A stretch of 64,000 bases of DNA from Rhizobium sp. WYJ-E13 (GTDB taxonomy: Bacteria; Pseudomonadota; Alphaproteobacteria; Rhizobiales; Rhizobiaceae): NCBI RefSeq assembly GCF_018987265.1, contig NZ_CP076853.1, positions 2,232,001 through 2,296,000 on the forward strand. Direction: 5' to 3'. Position numbers and translations under genes: made by a program. The notes below the pieces were generated by a model that was not told where the DNA came from, did no database searches, and saw nothing but the letters and a program-made list of their open reading frames with translations. Position 1 is the first letter of the stretch. Every line of letters starts with the position of its first letter. Positions 34,058 through 42,448 of the stretch are shown in pieces.

Positions 34058-34987
34058 TCACCCCAATCCCGGCAATGCACCCTTCGGCAGCAGCTTCCGT
34101 TTCAGGTTGACGATATGACGGCCGAAAGACCTGTCGATGCGCTTCACATCGATGAGCGTCAGGTCCCCGCAGGCGGAAAACGTGTGCAGCCCGTCAGGGT
34201 AATCGGCAGCGGCCAGATCGCCGGTCAGCCGCACCGGCAGGTGCTCCGAGGTCACATGCGTTTCCGTAAGCAGGCTGAAACGCAGAAAGCGCAGGCCGCC
34301 GCCATAGCTGACGCTGCAATCCTGAACCGGCAGGATGATTTGGCCGTCGGCGCCGACAAAGGGCGTGCCGCCCGGCCGCGCGCCGGAGCGGTCGACCAGG
34401 ACCGGATTCTGCGGATGGGTCTTCCATGGTCCGGTCAGCCGGTCGGCAAAGGCGACATGCAGCTCGCGCTGGTCGCGCGCGCCGGACCCGACGACGGTGT
34501 AGAACATCCACCAGATGTCCTGATGCTGGATCAGACAGGCCTCGGCAGCCGGAATATCGGCCAGAAGCACCGTTTCGCGCACCCAGCCGTCCGGGAAAGC
34601 ACGGGCGCGATAAAGGGCGACTTCACCGGCCTTATGGCTTTCCGGCACCATCAGCACCTCGCCATCCTGCTCGATCAGGAAGGGATAGGAGAGATGGAAA
34701 GGCCGCACGAGCGTCGCCGCCTTGCCGCGCCATTCGAGGGCCGGCCCGAATTCATGGCGCTCGATGAAGCCATGCTTGGTGTGGTAGTCATAGGCCTCGA
34801 CGAAGACGTGCAGGGCATCGCCCCGCCTCACGGCGAAGGGATCGGCGAGAAAGCGCCAGGGGCCGGGATCGGGCAGCCACGTGATGCGGCTGGAACGATC
34901 CGCCAAAGTCTCGGCATCGAGCAACTCCTGGGCCGGCGCCGGCACGATGCCGACCTGCCAGAAATCACTCTTGGGCTTCAGACGCAT
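34058..34987 (-). CDS. Beta-propeller glycan-transfer protein (inositolphosphorylceramide glucosaminyltransferase-like)
   Basis: The 309-residue product has repeated propeller blades with 'FLADPFAVRRGDALHVFVEAYD', 'LSYPFLIEQDGEVLMVPES' and 'RPGGTPFVGADGQIILPVQD'. It matches the family annotated as glucosamine inositolphosphorylceramide transferase, a five-bladed propeller related to GH43-type folds. Such proteins often sit in surface polysaccharide loci. It lies between a GT4 glycosyltransferase and a sugar isomerase, which supports a role in cell-surface glycan assembly. The acceptor is unknown. Confidence 0.75.
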   Translation of the reverse strand: MRLKPKSDFWQVGIVPAPAQELLDAETLADRSSRITWLPDPGPWRFLADPFAVRRGDALHVFVEAYDYHTKHGFIERHEFGPALEWRGKAATLVRPFHLSYPFLIEQDGEVLMVPESHKAGEVALYRARAFPDGWVRETVLLADIPAAEACLIQHQDIWWMFYTVVGSGARDQRELHVAFADRLTGPWKTHPQNPVLVDRSGARPGGTPFVGADGQIILPVQDCSVSYGGGLRFLRFSLLTETHVTSEHLPVRLTGDLAAADYPDGLHTFSACGDLTLIDVKRIDRSFGRHIVNLKRKLLPKGALPGLG

Positions 34988-34990
34988 GGA

Positions 34991-36028
34991 TCAACCGCGG
35001 ATGATCGGTGTCCGGGCCAGCTGCGCAGCGGCTCCGCCGGCAACCCGGGAATAGAAATCGAGAACATTCACAATGCCTGCCGAACGAGAGAAAGGACGCA
35101 AGTCGTAGCTTACGCGCGACAGGCGGACAACAGGCTGTTCTCGCATCGCATCGGCAAGCGCCGCAGAAAGCTGCTCGACGGAGCCCGGCGTGACCAGCGT
35201 CACCGGATGCTCGCGCAGATATTCCGACGGCCCTTCGGCGGCCGTGGCGATGATCGGCAGCCCTTCCTGCATGGCCTCGAGAATGGCGAGCCCCGCCGAT
35301 TCCTCGCGCGACGGCGACACGAAGAGATCCAGATTGCGCAGGAACCCCGGCACATTGTTGCAATGGCCGAGCAGATGGATGCGGCTGTCGCCCCTGGCAA
35401 GCTTTTCCAGCGCGGCGCGATGCGGCCCCTCGCCGACGATGACGAGAGCGGCATCCTTGGGGGCCGACTGCCGGAAGGCCGACACCAGCACATCATATCC
35501 CTTGCTGAGATGCAGACGCCCGACGCCGCCGACGAGCCGTGTTTCGCGCGGCAGATTCAGCTGCGCACGCAGGTCGAAGCTCTCGGCGGATTTGACATCC
35601 GGCAGCCAGTTGGAAATCAGCGTCGACTGGCCGTCATATTTGCCGAGCCGTGTCGCCTGGGCCGCGTTGACACAGATGACGCCATCGAGATGCGCATGTT
35701 GCCTGGCCTTGTACCCGACATGCAGGGTTGCGATTCTGGCGACACTGTCGGGCGCTGCGGCAAGCGCTTTGCAGCCATGGCTGAGATGCCCGTGCGCAAT
35801 TTCGATCCCTGCCCGCGCGGCCAGCCACCGCAGCCTGCGACCGCGCAGAAACGGTGTCGCAAAGCCATGGAAAATGACTTGCTTGGAAAGCAGTTTCGCC
35901 ATCGGCGAGCCGTATCGTCCGGCAACATGCACCTCGTGCCCAAGAGCAGCCTGCCCGTTGGCGAGATCAATGCAGTATCGTTCCGATCCGGCAATTCTGG
36001 AGGAGAACAAGATATGCAGAATTTTCAA
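34991..36028 (-). CDS. GT4-family glycosyltransferase
   Basis: The product of about 345 residues has 'LKILHILFSSRIAGSERYCIDLANGQAALGHEVHVAGR' at the N-terminus. Later come 'LVGGVGRLHLSKGYDVLVSAFRQ', 'LVIVGEGPHRAALEKLA', 'IHLLGHCNNVPGFLRNLDLFVSPSREESAGLAILEAMQEGLPIIATA', the GT-B donor-site blocks. The start is uncertain: no ATG lies near the conserved beginning, so a TTG at 36028 (LKILHIL) is used. GTG at 36085 or TTG at 36205 are alternatives. It ends three bases before the beta-propeller gene, so both are one unit. Confidence 0.85.
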   Translation of the reverse strand: MKILHILFSSRIAGSERYCIDLANGQAALGHEVHVAGRYGSPMAKLLSKQVIFHGFATPFLRGRRLRWLAARAGIEIAHGHLSHGCKALAAAPDSVARIATLHVGYKARQHAHLDGVICVNAAQATRLGKYDGQSTLISNWLPDVKSAESFDLRAQLNLPRETRLVGGVGRLHLSKGYDVLVSAFRQSAPKDAALVIVGEGPHRAALEKLARGDSRIHLLGHCNNVPGFLRNLDLFVSPSREESAGLAILEAMQEGLPIIATAAEGPSEYLREHPVTLVTPGSVEQLSAALADAMREQPVVRLSRVSYDLRPFSRSAGIVNVLDFYSRVAGGAAAQLARTPIIRG

Positions 36029-36420
36029 CTTATGAGACGCTACCGGATCGGCAGCCGCATAGGTACGCGGGTGCAGATCACCCACGAAATTATTTCGAGC
36101 GCTCAAGATACACCTCAGACCGATAGCCGACCGAGTTGAGATGTTGGCGCAACACTGCTCGATAGGTTTCGGCGATGGTCTACATTGCCGAACTGTCACG
36201 AACAAGACTGGGTAAGCATACGGAATCGTAAGCTTTTACGTCACAGAATAACCATTTTTGGGGTAATTTCTTGAATTGGCTCTTGAAAAATTGCGGCCGC
36301 ATTATGCCGCGACTGCAACACCACTGAGACGGCCTTCTAAAGTACCAAAAAAGTCTTGAGCCGGATCTTGCCGGCGACAGCAAAGCCGCCCCTTACATCT
36401 GAGCCTTCCAGCCCGTTGCC

Positions 36421-37155
36421 TTACTTTTTCAATGCGTAGTTGATTCTGCGGACCGTCTCGGCGATGCGGATCGCATAGGTCGGCAACCGCCTCCACCAGG
36501 GAAATTTGGTGGCCCTGTAGACGGATCGCGTCCCGATATTCGAGCCGCCCTCTTCCACGACAGTCACATTCCGCCGGGTCGTGTAGATCCGCGCTCGCGA
36601 TGCCCAGCCCCGTTCCAGTTCGATATCCCACGGAAACCGCATGACGGCGATCTGCTCGAGGAGCTTCAGGGCACCCTTCCGCGTCACCGCATAGCAGGCG
36701 GCCGACCCCTGCGGACCATGCGTCGCCCGGCCGATCTCATCGCCGGCAGCCGAGGTGGCGACAGGCCTGAAGCCGACAATGCGGTGATTGACGAGCTTGA
36801 TCACATCGGCGCCGGGCACGGCCGCGAGCGCCGCCTCGGCGCGGGCAACGAGATCGGCAGACAAAATGATATCATCCTCGGCGATGATGCAGGCGGCCTC
36901 GCCCGTTTCCAGAAAGGCCGCGAGCACCTTCAGATGGCTCCGGTAGCAGCCATATTCGCCCGGCAGCATGGTTCGGCCGTTGTTGCGCCGAAAGGCGCGG
37001 TCATCGCATGCCGTGCGCTGATCTGCGGGAACCTCCCGCCCATCGACACCGGCAATGCGAACGAGGTCGAACTGCAGGGCCTTCACCTGCTCGGAGAGCG
37101 CATTCCACCGATCCGTGGACCGGTCGAGATTGATCACATAAATGCTGATGCTCAT
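36421..37155 (-). CDS. GT25-family glycosyltransferase (LPS biosynthesis type)
   Basis: The 244-residue product has the GT25 signature 'SIYVINLDRSTDRWNALSEQV', 'GEYGCYRSHLKVLAAFL', 'ACIIAEDDIILS' and 'GSAACYAVTRKGALKLLEQ'. The acidic EDD motif should bind the metal-sugar nucleotide. Members add galactose or glucose to lipopolysaccharide cores. The gene lies 390 bases upstream of the GT4 gene on the same strand, with a gap (36029-36420) where I see no gene. Confidence 0.9.
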   Translation of the reverse strand: MSISIYVINLDRSTDRWNALSEQVKALQFDLVRIAGVDGREVPADQRTACDDRAFRRNNGRTMLPGEYGCYRSHLKVLAAFLETGEAACIIAEDDIILSADLVARAEAALAAVPGADVIKLVNHRIVGFRPVATSAAGDEIGRATHGPQGSAACYAVTRKGALKLLEQIAVMRFPWDIELERGWASRARIYTTRRNVTVVEEGGSNIGTRSVYRATKFPWWRRLPTYAIRIAETVRRINYALKK

Positions 37156-37318
37156 CGTCCAACCATGGTTTCCGCTGCTCGAGGCCGCGATGGGCGACGC
37201 CTTTGCATCGGAGCTGCGTTTCCGTTAAAAAATGCTCGCCTAGCACTTCCCCCGCCGGCTGTGCAACCTGTCCCGGTATTGCAGCATCGCTGGCCGCGAA
37301 TTTCTCTTTATTCGGCTG

Positions 37319-37422
37319 CAGCATCGGCCCGAAAATCGGAATCGATTTTCGGAAAGCCTGATGCGTAGATTCAAAGAGTTAGAGTGTCCTTAGTACGTCC
37401 GAATGGACGCACGGCGCTCTAG
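37319..37422. repeat. RIME-like rhizobial intergenic repeat (type A, copy 1)
   Basis: A 104-base element starts CAGCATCGGCCCGAAAATCG and ends GGCGCTCTAG. It contains the palindrome CCGAAAATCG-GAAT-CGATTTTCGG and a second, GCGTCC-type palindrome near its right end. A copy of 102 bases at 57938-58039 is about 85% identical. It is followed directly by a run of eight G. The layout fits the rhizobial intergenic mosaic elements. Confidence 0.75.
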
Positions 37423-37536
37423 GGGGGGGCAAACAGCATCATGGCTTCGGTGGCCACTTGCTCACATCGCCTTGAATTGCTGGCCTGGAGCCTCTAGCAA
37501 TCGTTAGCCCACCGGTCAGCCTTCAGGATTCACAGC

Positions 37537-38880
37537 TTGCCCACCTTCCCCTTCTCCGTCGCCGACCCCATCCGGCATCATGGCCCGCTTCCGAAAACCT
37601 CCGATGTCGTGATCATCGGCGGCGGCGTGATCGGTGTGACGACGGCGCTGTTTCTGGCCAAGCGCAGGATCTCCGTGACGCTCATCGAGAAGGGACGCAT
37701 CGCCGCCGAACAGTCCTCGCGCAACTGGGGCTGGATCCGCAAGCAGGGCCGCGATGGCGACGAACTGCCCATCGTCATCGAGGCCTGCCGCCTTTGGAAA
37801 GAGCTGGCGGAAGAATGCGGCGAGGATATCGGCCTTATCAGGACCGGCGTCACCTATCTTGCGAACTCGGACAAGCAGATGGCCGGCTTCGAAACCTTCA
37901 TGAAGCTCGCGAGTGCCTATGATCTCGACACCCGCCTGCTCGACAGCGGGCAAACGGCAGCCCTCTTCGAAGGCATATCCCGCAAATTTGCCGGCGCGAT
38001 GACGACACCGTCGGATATGCGCGCCGAGCCCTGGCTCGCAGTCCCCGCCCTTGCCCGACTCGCCGCCCGGCTCGGCGTGACGATCATCGAGAACTGCGCC
38101 GCACGTACCCTCGATATATCCGCCGGCAAGGTGAGCGGTGTGCGAACCGAGGCCGGCCGCATCGAGACTTCGACAGTGCTGGTCGCAGGCGGCGCCTGGT
38201 CGTCTCTCTTCCTGAAGCGGCACGGTATCTCCATCCCGCAGCTTGCCGTGCGCGCCACCGTCGCCGCGACCGACCCCATGCCCGAAATTCACGCAGGCGC
38301 CGCCGCCGGAGCCGAAGTCGCCTTCCGCCGCAGGCAGGATGGCGGCTACACGCTGGCGCCCGGAAGCCATCGCCTCTATCTCGGGCCGGACGTATTCCGC
38401 CACGCGACGAAATACCTGCCCGCCCTGATGGCCCACCCCTTCGGCACGCGCTATTCGCCCGCGGCCCCCGAAGGCTACCCGGACAGCTGGTCGACCCCGC
38501 GCAACTGGACGGCGGATGCCGAGAGCCCCTTCGAACGGATGCGGGTCCTCAACCCCGCCCCGGAAAAGTCCGACCTCGATGCCATCAGCCGCAATTTCCA
38601 GCGCCTTTTCCCGCAATTCAAAACGGTTCGCCTGAAGACGACCTGGGCCGGCATGATCGACGCCATGCCCGACATCGTACCGATCGTCGATCGCGTGGAA
38701 ACAATTCCCGGTCTCTTCGTCGCGACCGGCATGAGCGGCCACGGCTTCGGCATCGGCCCAGGCATCGGCCGCGTGGTGTCGGACCTGATCCAGGGAAATG
38801 CCACCGGCCACAATCTCAACCGCTTCCGGCTGTCGCGCTTCACCGATGGAAGCCGCATCCAGCCAGGTCCGGCGATCTAG
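37537..38880 (+). CDS. FAD-dependent oxidoreductase (DadA/DAO family)
   Basis: The 447-residue product has the FAD site 'SDVVIIGGGVIGVTTALFLAKRRISVTLIEKG' and the DAO-family 'EQSSRNWGWIRKQGRD' loop, where FAD contact and substrate entry occur. It ends with 'IPGLFVATGMSGHGFGIGPGIGRVVSDLI'. It should oxidise a D-amino acid or a secondary amine; the substrate is unknown. The start is a TTG at 37537 with AGGA eight bases upstream. The TAG stop lies within the left CTAG target duplication of the IS element, so the insertion did not change the protein. Confidence 0.88.
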   Translation: MPTFPFSVADPIRHHGPLPKTSDVVIIGGGVIGVTTALFLAKRRISVTLIEKGRIAAEQSSRNWGWIRKQGRDGDELPIVIEACRLWKELAEECGEDIGLIRTGVTYLANSDKQMAGFETFMKLASAYDLDTRLLDSGQTAALFEGISRKFAGAMTTPSDMRAEPWLAVPALARLAARLGVTIIENCAARTLDISAGKVSGVRTEAGRIETSTVLVAGGAWSSLFLKRHGISIPQLAVRATVAATDPMPEIHAGAAAGAEVAFRRRQDGGYTLAPGSHRLYLGPDVFRHATKYLPALMAHPFGTRYSPAAPEGYPDSWSTPRNWTADAESPFERMRVLNPAPEKSDLDAISRNFQRLFPQFKTVRLKTTWAGMIDAMPDIVPIVDRVETIPGLFVATGMSGHGFGIGPGIGRVVSDLIQGNATGHNLNRFRLSRFTDGSRIQPGPAI

Positions 38881-40310
38881 TACTACAGTTGCGGTTTACC
38901 GGAAGTCATGATTCACTTCCCGCATTTGGCGGGAGGGAAGTTCAATGTCGGTTGCGGGTTGGTCCGGGTCGGTTCTGGCGTGGCATCGTGAGCTCGATGC
39001 CTTGAAGGTGCGGTTGGGCTCGGTCTTTGGTCGCCGAGAATTGCGCGCATCGTGCGGTGCCTTTCTGGATGGGTTGTTGTCGGGAGTAGAGCGCAAGACT
39101 GGCTGGCTGATGGCGGAACAGGCAGGACTGGAGCGCCCTTATCGGATGCAATCGCTGCTGGGGCGCAGCCATTGGGATGCTGACGCATTGCGCGATACGG
39201 TTCGCGCTTATGCAATAGAGTCTCTCGGTGACGCGGACGGCGTTCTTGTGGTCGATGAGACCGGCTTCCTGAAGAAAGGCGCCCATTCAGTCGGTGTCGC
39301 ACGACAATATTCCGGCACGGCCGGCCGGATCGAGAACTGTCAGATCGGTGTTTTCCTTGCCTATGCAAGCCGCTACGGTCAGACCCTGATCGATCGGCAA
39401 CTTTATCTACCGAAGGAGTGGGCCGAGGATGAAGCCCGCCGTGCTTCGGCTCACGTCCCCCAGTCCCAAGCCTTCGCGACCAAACCGGCCATTGCAGCCA
39501 AGCTCATTGCCGATGCGCTGGATGCCGGCGTGCCTTGTGCCTGGGTATTGGCGGATGCGCTTTATGGTTCGGATTCCAAGCTGCGCCGGATGCTGGAAAG
39601 CCGTGGCCAGCCTTATGTTCTGGCAGTGCGCTCCAATCAATGCCTGCGCTTTGTGCGTGAGCAAGGGATCGAGCAGACCGATCCCGAAACGATGGCTGAT
39701 GAGTTGAAACCGGAGGTTTGGCAGAGCCATGCAGCAGGCGAAGGTGCCAAGGGTCTTCGGCTTTATGATTGGGCCCGTATTCCTCTCAGCTCTCGCCCGG
39801 ATCCACAATGGGAGCGCTGGCTTCTGATCCGGCGCAGCCGACGCGAACCCGATGCGCGCGCCTATTACTTTGTCTTTGCGCCCGCCGGTACCGAATTGAG
39901 CGAATTGGCGGGCGCTGCCGGGCTGCGTTGGACCGTGGAAGAATGCTTCCAGCGTGCGAAGGACGATCTCGGCCTGGATCATTGCGAAGCGCGATCCTGG
40001 CATGCTTGGAAGCGGCACATGACGCTCGTCATGGCAGCCGCTGCATTCCTCGCCAAACTCGGCGCCGATCTACGCCGCACCGCTGCTGGCAAACCGAACG
40101 AAACGAGTCCAAACCCGCCAATCGCCGCCTGACCAACACCATGGCCTTCGTGCCCAGCGTCGCAGAGATCCGCTATCTGATCAAACGCCTCCTGCTACAG
40201 CCCCCGATTAGAGTTCGCCTCATCTTGGCATGGTCACTCTGGCGACGCAGGCATCAAGCATCCGCAATGCTTTCTCACTACAAAGCAAGGCATCAAACGC
40301 AACTGTAGTA
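38881..40310 (+). mobile_element. IS701-family insertion sequence, 1430 bp
   Basis: The element is bounded by perfect 13-base inverted ends, TACTACAGTTGCG at 38881-38893 and its complement at 40298-40310. It is flanked by a 4-base target duplication CTAG (38877-38880 and 40311-40314), which fits the YTAR target of IS701. It carries one transposase gene, whose frame is broken near its end. The insertion point is exactly the stop codon of the upstream FAD oxidoreductase. Confidence 0.93.
38945..40308 (+). pseudogene. IS701-type DDE transposase, C-terminal frameshift
   Basis: The main frame (38945-40132, 395 residues) has the catalytic residues 'VLVVDETGFLKKG' (D), 'WVLADALYGSD' (D) and 'LRWTVEECFQRAKDDLGLDHCEARSWHAWKRH' (E). 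After 'AKLGADLRRTAAGKP' it ends early in 'PPIAA'. In another frame the expected C-terminus continues as 'RRLTNTMAFVPSVAEIRYLI' and 'LILAWSLWRRRHQA', ending at a TAG inside the right inverted end. A single indel near 40085-40120 explains this. No classical slippery heptamer is present, so loss of function is more likely than programmed shifting. Confidence 0.75.
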
Positions 40311-40314
40311 CTAG

Positions 40315-40613
40315 GGTGGCGCGTCCGGCATGGCGCCGGCGGCGTGGTAAATGCCAGCCCGGCCAGATCGGCAGGCCTGGCACCGGTGGCAGGCGTCCGC
40401 CTGCCGTCCTCCCTCTCCTCCCCCACCCAACGACGCTCCAATCTTACTCCCGCCTGCCGATGAAAACCGATGTCGTCATATATTCCTGGTACCGACACCG
40501 CCAAAATCGGCCGTTGCCAGATCTTCCAGCGCGTGCTGCCGGCCGCTATCGTCTGCTGATTCGCCATCCTCACCGGCGCCGTCAAACATTGGAATTGAGG
40601 CCTACCCCTATCA
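40315..40613. other. Intergenic region after the IS, no clear gene
   Basis: About 300 bases between the right target duplication and the convergent pirin gene hold no convincing frame or RNA. This is the original downstream flank of the FAD oxidoreductase. Confidence 0.5.
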
Positions 40614-41423
40614 TCAGTTCCGCAGCCACAGCCGCTTCAGCCCTTGCCACCGTTTCACGAGACGGATCACGACAGGCGGCGGAATTTTCCTGTTGTCGGC
40701 CACCGTTCCCTTCCTCGTCACAGGCGACCGGGGATCGAGCAAAAAAGCCACCATCAGGCAGGCGCTCGTCGCCTCTGCGGTCAATGTTTCGTCCGACAGC
40801 AGCAGCCCCTGCTCGCCTTCACCAAACGCCTGCCCGCCGGCCCGAACCGTGCCGCTGAACACATAGAAATAAAGGTCGCGGCCAGGTTTATGCGGGAAGT
40901 CCACCCACACGCCGGGCTCCACCCGGATATCGAAGACGTCGATCTGGTTGCGAACGAAGAAGGGCGCATCGCTTGCCTCCGGCCCGACGAGATACCGCCA
41001 TCGATTGGGCGCGCTCTCAGGCATCGCCCCATGCTGGATGCCGGGTTCGAGATCGATCGCATCGGGCCGCACGAGGATCTGCAGCATGCGCAGCGGCGGA
41101 TCGGAGGCCAGCGTCTCCTCGGAGTGCCAGAAGCCACGCCCGGCATTCATCACCATCAGATGCCCGCTGTCGCAAACCAACCGGCCGCGGGCTCTGTCTT
41201 CGTGGCGCATCACACCGTCAGGCACCCAGGAGATGATCTCGTCATTGCGGTGCTCATGCATGGCAATCAGCCGGCCCGGATGCAGGATGGATTCGACCAC
41301 CATCGCCAGCGGCCCATGCCCATGATCGGTTGGCATCGGCTTTACCCATCCCGGCATATTGATATGCGCGATGAACCCTCCCATGTCGCGCACAACGAAG
41401 GTTCGTTCTCCCTTGAGCAGCAT
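40614..41423 (-). CDS. Pirin-family cupin protein
   Basis: The 269-residue product has the pirin N-terminal cupin with the metal-binding set 'HPGRLIAMHEHRNDEIISWVPDG' (H-x-H...H/E) and 'HLMVMNAGRGFWHSEE'. A second cupin follows: 'DLYFYVFSGTVRAGGQAFGEGEQGLLLSDE'. Bacterial pirins act as quercetinase-like dioxygenases or redox co-regulators. The start at 41423 is the first ATG. A neighbour on the same strand upstream is a kinase pseudogene fragment, not a partner. Confidence 0.9.
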   Translation of the reverse strand: MLLKGERTFVVRDMGGFIAHINMPGWVKPMPTDHGHGPLAMVVESILHPGRLIAMHEHRNDEIISWVPDGVMRHEDRARGRLVCDSGHLMVMNAGRGFWHSEETLASDPPLRMLQILVRPDAIDLEPGIQHGAMPESAPNRWRYLVGPEASDAPFFVRNQIDVFDIRVEPGVWVDFPHKPGRDLYFYVFSGTVRAGGQAFGEGEQGLLLSDETLTAEATSACLMVAFLLDPRSPVTRKGTVADNRKIPPPVVIRLVKRWQGLKRLWLRN

Positions 41424-41499
41424 CCCGTCCTCCTTGCCTGCAAGAGTGACGATACCGACCCATTTGCGCCCTGATACGGTTTGAGGTCAATAAAGCGTA

Positions 41500-41590
41500 G
41501 CCGCGCCCGAGACCGACAGCCAGGTGTTGTCACTTCCAAGGGATTGACGAAGTCCGCAACAACGATGTTGCCAGGGTGAGATTGTCTTCC
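41500..41590 (-). pseudogene. Fragment of an AAA/P-loop kinase gene
   Basis: On the minus strand three short frames read EDNLTL, NIVVADFVNPLEVT and TWLSVSGAA in succession. They line up with 'EDNLTLGNTVVADSVNSLTITRDAWLSVATRAG' of the intact kinase at 43295-43819 when two one- or two-base gaps are allowed. No Walker A or C-terminal part remains. It is a decayed partial copy of about 90 bases. Confidence 0.6.
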
Positions 41591-41622
41591 GTGACTCGGA
41601 GAGCGAGGCCGCAGGGCCACCC

Positions 41623-42234
41623 TCACCTCGCAGGTTTTGCCGGCTGCGCATCCGGTGCCTCACCCGAGGCGGCAATGATATCGTCGAGCGCCCGACGACG
41701 GGCCTCGGCATGGGACAATCGCCAGCGAACCGTGTCATCCGCGCCATCCCCTTCCCTGATGTCGAGATCCACCGGGTTCACCGGTTCACCTGTCTTCTGA
41801 TCGATGAAGCCCCAGCGTATCTCCGCACCTGTCCTGCGATTGACGAAACTCATGGGCGGTCCCGCAGCGCCTGACAGGCCCAGGCTGTCGCCGATCTGGG
41901 CGAGCACCGGCATGATAGGAGCGATCTGCCAGCCTTTCCGGGTCAGGAGATATTCGAACCTCTCCGGGTTCACCTGATAGCGGCGCCGCTCGATAAGGCC
42001 ATTGGCCTCCAGATGCTTCAGCCGGTCGCTGAGCGTCGCATTGGTCACGCCGGACGACTGGCGAAAATCCTCATAGCGGCTAAGCCCGCACACGAGATCG
42101 CGCAGAATGAGCAAGCCCCACCGATCCCCGATTGCCGCCATGACGCCGGCAATCGAGCACACCATTCCATCGAAACCCTTCGAACGCATCGCACCTTTCC
42201 CGGCACCTGCAGATGACTGGGCGCCTCTCATCAT
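41623..42234 (-). CDS. HxlR-family winged-helix regulator
   Basis: The 203-residue product has 'MVCSIAGVMAAIGDRWGLLILRDLVCGLSRYEDFRQSSGVTNATLSDRLKHLEANGLIERRRYQ' (residues about 20-85) and a longer C-terminal extension than usual, ending in 'QPAKPAR'. Two Cys (in MVCSI and LVCG) could sense thiol stress. The two adjacent ATG codons at 42234 and 42231 are the likely starts. It is divergent from a membrane protein gene, with a 17-base palindrome between them. Confidence 0.9.
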   Translation of the reverse strand: MMRGAQSSAGAGKGAMRSKGFDGMVCSIAGVMAAIGDRWGLLILRDLVCGLSRYEDFRQSSGVTNATLSDRLKHLEANGLIERRRYQVNPERFEYLLTRKGWQIAPIMPVLAQIGDSLGLSGAAGPPMSFVNRRTGAEIRWGFIDQKTGEPVNPVDLDIREGDGADDTVRWRLSHAEARRRALDDIIAASGEAPDAQPAKPAR

Positions 42235-42331
42235 GAGAGCCACATTAGTTTGCCGGATTGACCGTTTCAAGAAAGCCCTGAAGACACCCGCCTGCGACAA
42301 ACCGCACCGCCAAATCGCTTGCCGCACAATC

Positions 42332-42348
42332 ACTCTTATTATAAGAGT
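42332..42348. promoter_or_regulatory. Perfect palindrome ACTCTTAT-T-ATAAGAGT, likely HxlR operator
   Basis: Two perfect 8-base arms around one central base lie 97 bases before the HxlR start and just before the ATG at 42353 of the divergent frame. The position suits a repressor acting on both genes. Confidence 0.55.
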
Positions 42349-42448
42349 TAATATGTCATTGGAGGGTGACAACGCTCCATTTGACGGCAGCCAAGCCGAT
42401 GCTTGCTGCAACACATGGCCGGTTTCGCCAAAACGGGAGGATCTCACC

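Noticed and set aside
33917..36139. Plus-strand frame of 740 codons opposite the glycan-transfer genes
   Set aside because: Very long only because of high GC; the minus strand holds clear GT4 and beta-propeller motifs.
37422..37430. Run of eight G considered as a phase-variable tract
   Set aside because: It lies at the end of an intergenic repeat, over 100 bases from the nearest start codon, with no promoter visible across it.
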